Source: an uncultured Paracoccaceae bacterium (lineage in GTDB: Bacteria > Pseudomonadota > Alphaproteobacteria > Rhodobacterales > Rhodobacteraceae). From it: a stretch of 14,190 nt of DNA. Both the position numbers and the translations under genes were made by a program. Location of the stretch: positions 1 through 14,190 of the forward strand of contig CALEZJ010000408.1 of the NCBI GenBank assembly GCA_937927885.1, in the 5' to 3' direction. The notes below the pieces were generated by a model, which was not told where the DNA came from, ran no database searches, and saw nothing but the letters and a program-made list of their open reading frames with translations. The first letter of the stretch is position 1, and each line of letters opens with the position of its first letter. Shown piece after piece: positions 1-5,233 of the stretch.

Positions 1-517
1 CCCGGCGCGATGCGCAGCTGGCCGCCGAGGCGCTGGGTCAGGTCCCAGACCTGCCAGCCTTCGACTGTCTGCGGCCGGTTCAGTTTTGCGGGGCAGTCGG
101 GGCACGGCCCCGCGCAGGCCGCGCAGTAGCTGTCGCCCCCGCCGAAGGACCAGTCGGCGAGGGCGCGGAGGCGTTTTTTTCCGCGTCCAGCATCAGGCCC
201 CGGGCGACGTATTGCGCCTGGAAGGCCTCGAAGACCGGCCAGATTTCGAGGAGGGCGTCGATCCCGGCCGGGCTGACGGGCACGAGGTTACCAGCCTCAT
301 CGCCAACGCCTTCCCATTCCAGCACGGCGCGGCGCGCGACGGCTTTGGCCATCACGAGGGCCATGTCCTCCTGGCTTGACGCCTCCGACAGGTTGTCGAT
401 GGCCGGATCGGCGCGGGCGGAGACCATCAGCGCGGTGGTGAGGGGCGCCACCAGGACGCGCAGGCCCGGCAGCAGGTCCAGCCATTCGGGCCGGTTCGAA
501 AGGTTCAGTCGGATCAT
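1..517 (-). CDS. Tail assembly chaperone, -1 frameshift long form (gpGT-like), partial
   Basis: The long form shares the ATG at 517 and the first 115 codons of the short form. It then slips back one base at A-AAA-AAC (179-173) and continues with CGC at 173-171 through the left edge of the window. The extension reads well in the -1 frame: RLRALADWSFGGGDSYC, then AACAGPCPDCPAKLNRPQ, then TVEGWQVWDLTQRLGGQLRI. It includes four cysteines in a CxxC-N3-CxxC pattern (CAACAGPCPDC) that could bind metal; this is inference. The frame has a stop at 290-288 and no ATG, GTG or TTG between that stop and the window edge, so it cannot start independently here. It matches the T part of lambda gpGT by position and mechanism. 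The C-terminus is missing. Confidence 0.82.
80..517 (-). CDS. Tail assembly chaperone, short form (lambda gpG-like)
   Basis: This 145-residue protein directly follows the tail tube gene, the position of lambda gpG. In that family the short form and a frameshifted long form chaperone the tape measure protein during tail assembly. The ATG at 517 begins 2 nt after the upstream TGA (522-520), so translation is probably coupled. The N-terminal two thirds look folded (LLPGLRVLVAPLTTALMVSA, then an alternating helical region). The last 30 residues, after the slippery site at K114-N115, are a low-complexity Ala/Pro/Thr/Arg tail ending in APTAPQN, as expected for a zero-frame tail that matters little. 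I recognise it by position and by the frameshift signal, not by a strong motif. Confidence 0.8.
   Translation of the reverse strand: MIRLNLSNRPEWLDLLPGLRVLVAPLTTALMVSARADPAIDNLSEASSQEDMALVMAKAVARRAVLEWEGVGDEAGNLVPVSPAGIDALLEIWPVFEAFQAQYVARGLMLDAEKNASAPSPTGPSAGATATARPARGRAPTAPQN
134..179 (-). promoter_or_regulatory. Programmed -1 ribosomal frameshift site
   Basis: On the minus strand the zero-frame codons GAA AAA AAC contain the heptamer A-AAA-AAC (179-173), an X-XXY-YYZ slippery site. A 7-nt spacer (172-166) follows. Then comes a hairpin: 5' arm CGCCCTCGCCGA (165-154), loop CTGGTCCT (153-146), 3' arm TCGGCGGGGGCG (145-134). That gives 12 consecutive pairs with one G-U wobble. Heptamer, spacing and stem all fit the known -1 frameshift signals of phage tail chaperone genes. 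Only the ratio of products is unknown. Confidence 0.88.
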
Positions 518-519
518 GA

Positions 520-1458
520 TCAGTATCCCGTGACGGTGTTGACGAGGACGGCGGTGCACATGCGGGCGGGGCTGGTGGCCTTGGCGGCCTGCCAGTCGAA
601 ACTGGCCTGGATGCCCTGGGGCCCGGGGATCTCGATCCGCGGGACGGGCAGGTAGACGGCATGGGCGGTGAAGGTGAAACTGGCATTCGCGCCGAGGCTG
701 TAGGCGAACTCGAGCTCGCAAGGCGTGCCGTCGATGGCTTGGGTTACGAGGGCGCTATCGGCGAAGCGCACCTCGATCCGGCCGGTCAGTGCGGCCATGC
801 CGGGATCGGCACCCTCGATCTTGCCGTCGTTGCGGATGGTCTCGATCCGGTCGAGGCCGTTGGCATAGGTGATCTCGGCCGAGACGACATTGCCCACCGC
901 CGTGCCGTTGCGCTTCACCACCCCGTTGAAATGGCCGAAGCGTTGCAGGCCCAGCGCGGTCGGCGTGCCCGCAGCCGTGGTGGCAGCGATGGCCTCGCCC
1001 TGCGCGATCAACCGTGCCGTGGCCGTCAGCAAGCCGGATCGGCTCATCTGCCAGCTGAGCTGGTCCATCACGCAGCCCGCATACATCGCGAAGCGTGGCA
1101 CCTCGGGCATGGCCACTTCGATGGCCATGGAGGGCAGGGTCCAGTTCCCCGACTGGAAGGTGTGGGTTTTGGGCGTGGTGCCGGTCGTGGTCGGGGATCC
1201 GAAAGCCGCCTTCAGCCAGAAGCCAAAGGCCTCCACATCGATTGGCACCACCACCTCGCCATCGGCGGTGACCGCGTCCTTGATGGGGGCCAGGGGATCG
1301 CGGCCGTAGCCCAGCAGTTCCGAATTCAGCAGGGGCTGTTCCGCGCCGAGCGACGTGCTGGCGAACGGCACTCGCGTGTAGCCGCTGGCGGGCGGGGTGC
1401 CGTAAACCGTCTCGAACGCAAGCGCCATTTGCGCCCGCGCGCCGTGTGCGCGTGCCAT
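520..1458 (-). CDS. Phage tail tube protein
   Basis: A 312-residue structural protein that would stack in rings to form the tail tube. It sits where lambda gpV lies, between the terminator and the G/GT chaperone. Visible features fit tail tube proteins of the Phage_tube_2 type: an N-terminal arm (MARAHGARAQMALAFETVYG), then repeated beta-rich segments rich in Gly, Thr and Val, including VVVPIDVEAFGFWLKAAFG near residues 69-87 and RIEVRFADSALVTQAIDG near 225. The ATG at 1458 has an AGGAGA ribosome binding site about 6 nt upstream. The tube role is firm from context; the exact family is recalled and not checked. Confidence 0.85.
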   Translation of the reverse strand: MARAHGARAQMALAFETVYGTPPASGYTRVPFASTSLGAEQPLLNSELLGYGRDPLAPIKDAVTADGEVVVPIDVEAFGFWLKAAFGSPTTTGTTPKTHTFQSGNWTLPSMAIEVAMPEVPRFAMYAGCVMDQLSWQMSRSGLLTATARLIAQGEAIAATTAAGTPTALGLQRFGHFNGVVKRNGTAVGNVVSAEITYANGLDRIETIRNDGKIEGADPGMAALTGRIEVRFADSALVTQAIDGTPCELEFAYSLGANASFTFTAHAVYLPVPRIEIPGPQGIQASFDWQAAKATSPARMCTAVLVNTVTGY

Positions 1459-1481
1459 GGGGGTCTCCTATGTGGGGGATG

Positions 1482-1904
1482 TCAGGCCAGGGGGCCGGTG
1501 GTGGTATAGTGCAGGACGACGGTGATCACCGCCGCCTTCAGGGCCGCGGCGCCCTCGACCGGCAGATCGACCGAGGCCGGGGCCTCGGTTTCGACCCAGT
1601 CACAGAGGCCGCCCAGCGTCCGGTCGGCTTCCAGCGCCGCGCCGATGGCGGCGATCAGGTCGTCGAAGGCACTGGCACGGCCGCTGCCCGCCTGGACGAC
1701 AACCTCCAGCTCGACCCGGTGCTGGTAGTGATAGCGCAGCGGTGACAGCGTCACCTCTGGTTCACCCGGCTGACCGTCGCGCAAGATGAGCAGCCCAGTT
1801 GCCGGGATCCGCTCGGGCAGCACCTCGTCACGCAGGGTGAGGGCGGCAAGCGACTGCAGGCGCGCATGTAGCGCGGCGAGGACGGTTTCGCGGGTGGTGG
1901 GCAC
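1482..1904 (-). CDS. Phage tail terminator protein (lambda gpU-like)
   Basis: A protein of about 140 residues between the Z-like gene and the tail tube gene, the slot of lambda gpU, which caps the finished tail tube. It has an N-terminal helix (TTRETVLAALHARLQSLAAL), a central strand pair (YHYQHRVELEVVVQ) and a C-terminal strand (AAVITVVLHYTT), the usual terminator layout. I chose GTG at 1904-1902 because the phage-like reading begins at VPTTRE. The same frame is open back to a TTG at 2012, but those extra 36 codons are AT-rich and continue the base composition of the upstream insert, and I see no ribosome binding site for the TTG. No strong ribosome binding site precedes the GTG either, so the 5' end is uncertain and may have been rewritten by the insertion. 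Confidence 0.72.
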   Translation of the reverse strand: MPTTRETVLAALHARLQSLAALTLRDEVLPERIPATGLLILRDGQPGEPEVTLSPLRYHYQHRVELEVVVQAGSGRASAFDDLIAAIGAALEADRTLGGLCDWVETEAPASVDLPVEGAAALKAAVITVVLHYTTTGPLA

Positions 1905-2841
1905 AACATTCGTTCTATAGATCCGCGTGAAGGAAATCCACGGAATCTTCTCAGATTTGGGTTCTTCTTTTAGGAAAGCAGTAAATGACGGCAAAGAAAC
2001 GACGACGACCAATTCGCTATTCTAATCATGGGCGATCTGACACTCCTCGGTCATCTTGATCAAACCCGAAAACTTCACTGGCCATATCCTTCGCCAAGCG
2101 CTGTATTTCTTCATGATCATCTTTCGATAGTTTTTCCCTGACTCGCCGAAAGAATGAAATATAACGATCAAGATTTCCATCCTTGAGAACAAAGTTGAGG
2201 TTGCTGTCTGCAAGCTTAACCAACTTGAATACAGCATCTGAAAGTTCTTTGCTTACTGCATCCCTCGGAGCCACCACATTCTGCTGCTCCAGGGAAGCAT
2301 AGAACCCCTTTTGTTTTTCAATATCTAAAGCCTCAAACGATTCCTCACCGAGCAACGACATCAAAATGTTTCCCGAATCCTGAAGGTTCTTCATGCCAAT
2401 AGCACAGGCAAGTCGGAACCTCTCTTCGCTCTTGTATCGCGGATCGTGTTGGCTTAGGGCATGAAGCAACAATGGCAGGAGCTCCAAGCTCTGTAGTTTG
2501 TCCTTGTGGCTCCGCGACACCTTTCTTTGCATTTTAGACTTTTCATCACCCTGCGTGGACAACAATAATCCATCCAATGCAATTAGCTTTCCCATTTCTT
2601 CCAGTGCAAGCACGGAGAGTGAAAGCGCAGGGGCGTGTCTCCCATTCTCTTTTAGCAATTCCGCAGACGCGACTAGATCTCGGATATTGTGCCAGCACGC
2701 GACAAATCCTGCTTCCAATATGTCAATTGATGACGTGTAGCTCTGCTTCTTGCCCATTCTCACTTCCTCGTGTTCCAAGCGCGTTGTTACACTGAGCGAT
2801 AGACTGACGTCGAGATTCATCTGGGTGATCGCGTTTAGATC
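1905..2841 (-). other. Low-GC insert carrying a defence gene
   Basis: Base composition changes sharply between the U start and the Z stop. Counting by eye, 2161-2220 has 24 G+C in 60, while 3301-3360 in the neighbouring phage gene has 47 in 60. The insert holds one complete gene plus about 80 nt of leader and 120 nt of trailer, and it interrupts two genes that are adjacent in lambda-like phages. TAGATC occurs at both ends (1918-1923 and 2836-2841), but six bases is too short to call a target duplication. I see no transposase, integrase or terminal inverted repeat. I infer acquisition by recombination as phage cargo. Confidence 0.7.
2026..2757 (-). CDS. AbiV-family abortive infection protein (HEPN domain)
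   Basis: A 243-residue, mostly helical protein. The N-terminal part matches the AbiV/HEPN pattern: SAELLKENGRHAPALSLSVL at 31-50, ALEEMGKLIAL at 51-61 (the EE-x-GK signature), then a basic stretch with RKVSRSHKDK at 78-87. In that stretch R78 and H84 fit the R-X4-6-H RNase motif of HEPN proteins. In lactococci AbiV halts translation on phage infection; that this copy does so is inference. I prefer the ATG at 2757, which has GAGGAAG about 7 nt upstream, over the ATG at 2820, which adds 21 residues and has no clear ribosome binding site. The gene is AT-rich, lies between phage Z and U, and probably protects the lysogen. A weak promoter (TCGACG, 18 nt, TAACAA near 2812-2783) could drive it separately. 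Confidence 0.75.
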   Translation of the reverse strand: MGKKQSYTSSIDILEAGFVACWHNIRDLVASAELLKENGRHAPALSLSVLALEEMGKLIALDGLLLSTQGDEKSKMQRKVSRSHKDKLQSLELLPLLLHALSQHDPRYKSEERFRLACAIGMKNLQDSGNILMSLLGEESFEALDIEKQKGFYASLEQQNVVAPRDAVSKELSDAVFKLVKLADSNLNFVLKDGNLDRYISFFRRVREKLSKDDHEEIQRLAKDMASEVFGFDQDDRGVSDRP

Positions 2842-3465
2842 TCAGTGATCAACCCACCCCGCCACGATCCTCTCCGGCACGCCATCTATGGCCCGCTCGG
2901 CATCCCGCGCCAGATCCAGCCTCTTGCGCAGCTTGACCTGCGGCACGAGGAGGAAGATCGGTACCGTCGTCAGCCCGCGGCCGGTCTTCGCGCGGGAGGC
3001 CACCGCGCGTCCCTTGCTGTTCAGCCGTCCTTCCGCGACCAGCAGGCTCGGCCCCCTGCGCCGATAGATGAAGCGCAGGCGCAGCCCCGTGCGACGTTCC
3101 CATTCGCCGGGGGTGATCCGCCCGCCGCGGGTGGATTTGCCTGCGGCCGGGGTGGGGATTGCCAGCCAGAAGCCGTTGCGCGACCGGATCAGCGGCCCGG
3201 TGTCATGCGCGCCGACGATCACCGGGGCGTTCGACCAGACCAGTGCGGCGGCGTTCAGGCTTTCGCTGCCCTTGGGATAGGTGGCCAGCCGGATCGAATT
3301 GCCGAGCCGGGTGCCCAGCCCCGCGCCGGTGATTTGGCCGCGCCAGGCGGATTTGAGGCCCGCACCCGCCTCGCGCATGGCGGTGGTGACGGCTTTTTCG
3401 CCTGCGGCGATTTCCGCCTGCATCAGGGCTGCGAGGTCGGGGCTGATTTCCAGCTTCAGTTTCAT
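2842..3465 (-). CDS. Phage tail protein, gp10/Z-like (DUF6441-type)
   Basis: A 207-residue basic protein in the slot of lambda gpZ or HK97 gp10, which helps complete the head-proximal end of the tail. It opens with MKLKLEISPDLAALMQAEIA, then an amphipathic helix (GEKAVTTAMREAGAGLKSAW, 22-41). Next come GTRLGNSIRLATYP and a run of Arg-rich strands (TGLRLRFIYRRRG), and it ends PERIVAGWVDH. This organisation recalls the DUF6441 family of alphaproteobacterial prophages. The start codon overlaps the stop of the preceding gene as ATGA (3465-3462), so the two are translationally coupled. The TGA at 2844-2842 is followed at once by low-GC insert sequence. Confidence 0.8.
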   Translation of the reverse strand: MKLKLEISPDLAALMQAEIAAGEKAVTTAMREAGAGLKSAWRGQITGAGLGTRLGNSIRLATYPKGSESLNAAALVWSNAPVIVGAHDTGPLIRSRNGFWLAIPTPAAGKSTRGGRITPGEWERRTGLRLRFIYRRRGPSLLVAEGRLNSKGRAVASRAKTGRGLTTVPIFLLVPQVKLRKRLDLARDAERAIDGVPERIVAGWVDH

Positions 3466-3776
3466 GCAGGCCTCAGGTCCAGCGTCCAGATCAGCCGTTC
3501 GCGGTCGCGCAGCGGTTCCCCCTGGATGACATGGCTGTCCGCGCCGATGACGATCACGTCGCCAGGGCGCGGGGCGGGGAGGTCGGCCACGCGGACATCC
3601 ACCACCGTCGTGTCGCTGACGAAGCGTCCCGCGCCGAAGTCGGTGACGCGATCCGGGGCGCGGCGGACGATGCGGATCGGGCGTTCCTCGGAGGTGGTGG
3701 CCGAGATCCAGAGGGCCGGGGCCGCCATGGACGCATGGGTGAAGATGCGGTCCATGGCGGCGGCAAAGACGGACAT
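3462..3776 (-). CDS. Head-tail joining protein (lambda gpFII-like)
   Basis: A 104-residue protein of the size and position of lambda gpFII, which forms the connector ring between the filled head and the tail. It starts MSVFAAAMDRIFTHASMAAP, then a beta-rich body with IRIVRRAPDRVTDFG, TTVVDVRVADLPAP and RPGDVIVIGADSHVIQGEP (a typical 'PxxGDxv...y.i..v' core), and ends in LIWTLDLRPA. It overlaps the next gene by 4 nt and begins 10 nt after the preceding broken ORF. Identification rests on order, length and the central motif. Confidence 0.77.
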   Translation of the reverse strand: MSVFAAAMDRIFTHASMAAPALWISATTSEERPIRIVRRAPDRVTDFGAGRFVSDTTVVDVRVADLPAPRPGDVIVIGADSHVIQGEPLRDRERLIWTLDLRPA

Positions 3777-3786
3777 GAGGAACCCG

Positions 3787-4206
3787 TCAGTTCGACGTGT
3801 GCAGGCGGATCGCCAGCCGCGGCCGCTTGTTCACCGGCAGGATTGAGGCCTCGGTCATCACGTCGATCCAGCGCCCTTTCTCGTCGAGATGCTGGCGGGC
3901 ATAGGCGTGGTGCGCCTCGTCGTTGGTCACCACGATGTCCTTGTGCGCTGCCAGCTTGCCCAGAACGCGGCGGGTAAAGGCCTCGTCGGACTCTGCGCCC
4001 TTCTTCACGACTGACCGCTTCGGCTCGGCCGCGGGCATCAGCGTGTGCCAATTCTCGATCCGCACCTCAGCCTGGTTCAGCTTCTGGCGCATTGCCTCGG
4101 ACGGGCACAGGTTGAACTCGTCGTAATAGCTGCCCTCGCTGGGCATCAGCACCTGCAGCCGTTCCTTGAGGGTCAACATGGATGCGCAGATCGCGGCTGC
4201 GGCCAA
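3787..4206 (-). pseudogene. Fragment of a DEAH helicase (restriction-enzyme type) fused to a phage-like C-terminus
   Basis: An open frame from TTG 4206 (or ATG 4179, 130 codons) to TGA 3787. Residues 11-102, counted from the TTG, resemble the helicase core of type III-like restriction proteins: LTLKERLQVLMPSEGSYYDE, then VRIENWHTLMP, SVVKKGAESDEAFTRRVLG and the Walker B box IVVTNDEAHHAY (DEAH at 96-99). Walker A should lie upstream but is absent: before residue 11 the reading is AAAAICASM and then, further up, an in-frame TGA near 4270. After residue 102 the text changes to KGRWIDVMTEASILPVNKRP, which resembles the last residues of a lambda E-type major capsid protein; that part is a guess. 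A family member would be many hundreds of residues long, so this is debris or a chimera, not a working helicase. I see no ribosome binding site. Confidence 0.66.
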
Positions 4207-4401
4207 GGTCGCGCGGGTCCAGATGCGGATTGCGGCCCCGCCGCGCCAAGAGACGGGTTCTGGTCAGCCCCCCCCGCAAGACCCGGCTTCCTGGCGCCCT
4301 CCATTGATCCGGATATGGTCATGGCAAAGACCATATGACCCTGTTGATGGCGCCATAGGACCGGGGACACACCGCCCGCGAACGCTGTCGGCGCAGCGCC
4401 T
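4207..4401. other. Spacer between the phage remnant and the metabolic locus
   Basis: No convincing gene. It contains a perfect inverted repeat at 4313-4336, a 10-bp palindrome ATGGCGCCAT at 4347-4356, and GGCGC-A-GCGCC near 4390-4400. No T-rich tract follows the hairpins on either strand, no tRNA is visible, and no att core can be recognised. This is where one end of the prophage and the 3' untranslated region of the crotonase operon should meet. Confidence 0.55.
4313..4336. repeat. Perfect 8-bp inverted repeat
   Basis: ATATGGTC, an 8-nt centre (ATGGCAAA), then GACCATAT. It lies 66 to 89 nt past the crotonase stop in the direction of transcription. It could be a weak terminator or mRNA 3'-end structure, but it has no U-run and the stem is not GC-rich. 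A protein-binding or recombination site is equally possible. Confidence 0.5.
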
Positions 4402-5205
4402 TCATGCGCCAGTGCCGAAGTCGCCCTCGGCCCATTTCGGCTTGCGCTTTTCGACGAATGCGGCAAGCCCCTCGCGTGCATCCGCGGTCATGGCAGTCAG
4501 CATGATCTGGCTTTCGGCAAAGGCGATGGCCTCGTGGAACCCCATGGTTTCCATCGCGGCCATGGCGAACTTTCCCCGCCGGATCGCGACCGGCGAGGCA
4601 CCGGCCAGACGCTCAAGCAGGTGTTGCACCTTCAGGTCCAGTTCGGCCTCGGGCACGACGTAATTGACGAGGCCGATCTCTCTCGCGCGCGCGGCGTCGA
4701 TCAGATCCCCGGTCAGGCACAATTCCATCACATGCCGTGGCAGGATCAGGTTGCGGAAATACACCTGCACCTGCATCGGAAACACGCCGACCCGGGCCTC
4801 GGGCAGACCGAACCGTGCATGATCCGCAGCGACCACGATATCGCACAGCGCGATCAGCCCCATGCCCCCGGCCACGCAGGCGCCGTTGACGCGCGCCACG
4901 ACAGGCTTTGGAAAAGCGCGGGCCAGCCGTGCAAGGCGGCCGAAGTTGGTCGTCGGCTCTTCGATGCGGTCACCAAAGACCGAGGTGCCCTGTTGCAGGT
5001 CGCCCCCGGCGCAGAAGGCCTTGCGGCCCGCCCCTGTCAGGACGATGGCGCGCAGGGATTCATCCGTTGCCGCAGCGGACAAGGCGCCGCCGATCCCGTC
5101 GACCACGGCGTCGTTGATGGCGTTGCGCCGGTCCTGCCGGTCGATGACCACCCAAAGCACATTCCCGCGCCTTTCGGTGCGCACGACTGGAGTTTCATCG
5201 GTCAT
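4402..5205 (-). CDS. Enoyl-CoA hydratase/isomerase family protein (crotonase)
   Basis: A 267-residue crotonase-fold protein, expected to hydrate or isomerise an enoyl-CoA in the cytoplasm. The two oxyanion-hole segments are present: RKAFCAGGDL (61-70) and NGACVAGGMGL (107-117). ARFGLPEARVG follows, with E136 aligning with rat hydratase Glu164. The position of the other catalytic glutamate, rat Glu144, is glycine here (G116), 20 residues before E136 exactly as in rat. Hydratases with a single acidic residue, isomerases and other crotonase activities are therefore all possible. It is the last gene of the leftward operon, 28 nt after the AtuA-like gene, with its own AGGAGG ribosome binding site about 7 nt before the ATG at 5205. 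The acyl-CoA dehydrogenase neighbour suggests it acts on that enzyme's product. Confidence 0.87.
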   Translation of the reverse strand: MTDETPVVRTERRGNVLWVVIDRQDRRNAINDAVVDGIGGALSAAATDESLRAIVLTGAGRKAFCAGGDLQQGTSVFGDRIEEPTTNFGRLARLARAFPKPVVARVNGACVAGGMGLIALCDIVVAADHARFGLPEARVGVFPMQVQVYFRNLILPRHVMELCLTGDLIDAARAREIGLVNYVVPEAELDLKVQHLLERLAGASPVAIRRGKFAMAAMETMGFHEAIAFAESQIMLTAMTADAREGLAAFVEKRKPKWAEGDFGTGA

Positions 5206-5233
5206 TGGCCCCTCCTGGTCTGCATGGTATGGC

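Larger units (their letters stand above)
1..3904 (-). mobile_element. Lambda-like prophage tail-module remnant
   Basis: Six leftward phage morphogenesis frames follow the lambda order FII, Z, U, V, G/GT. They are tightly packed (an ATGA overlap, 2-nt and 23-nt gaps), apart from one inserted cargo gene between Z and U. The module continues past the left edge, where T, the tape measure and the tail tip genes would be expected. Capsid, protease, portal and terminase genes, which should precede FII, are not present before the metabolic genes begin. I therefore infer a deletion or recombination at the right end near 3,900. No integrase or att site is visible. The right limit is approximate. Confidence 0.8.

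Noticed and set aside
518..721. N-terminal extension of the G chaperone up to an ATG at 721
   Set aside because: The extra 68 residues overlap the tail tube gene in another frame and read as Arg/His/Pro-rich noise; the ATG at 517 follows the tail tube stop by 2 nt.
661..1509. Long plus-strand open frame opposite the tail tube gene
   Set aside because: Low-complexity Gly/Arg/His-rich translation, no motif, and it runs antisense to a phage gene with a good ribosome binding site.
2758..2820. Upstream ATG for the AbiV-type gene
   Set aside because: No ribosome binding site at 2820, while 2757 has GAGGAAG at good spacing. The extension could not be excluded entirely.
1918..2841. TAGATC at both edges of the low-GC insert as a target-site duplication
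   Set aside because: Six bases can recur by chance, and there is no transposase or terminal inverted repeat to support transposition.
4313..4336. Inverted repeat as a rho-independent terminator of the leftward operon
   Set aside because: The stem is only 8 bp and half AT, and no U-rich tract follows on the minus strand.
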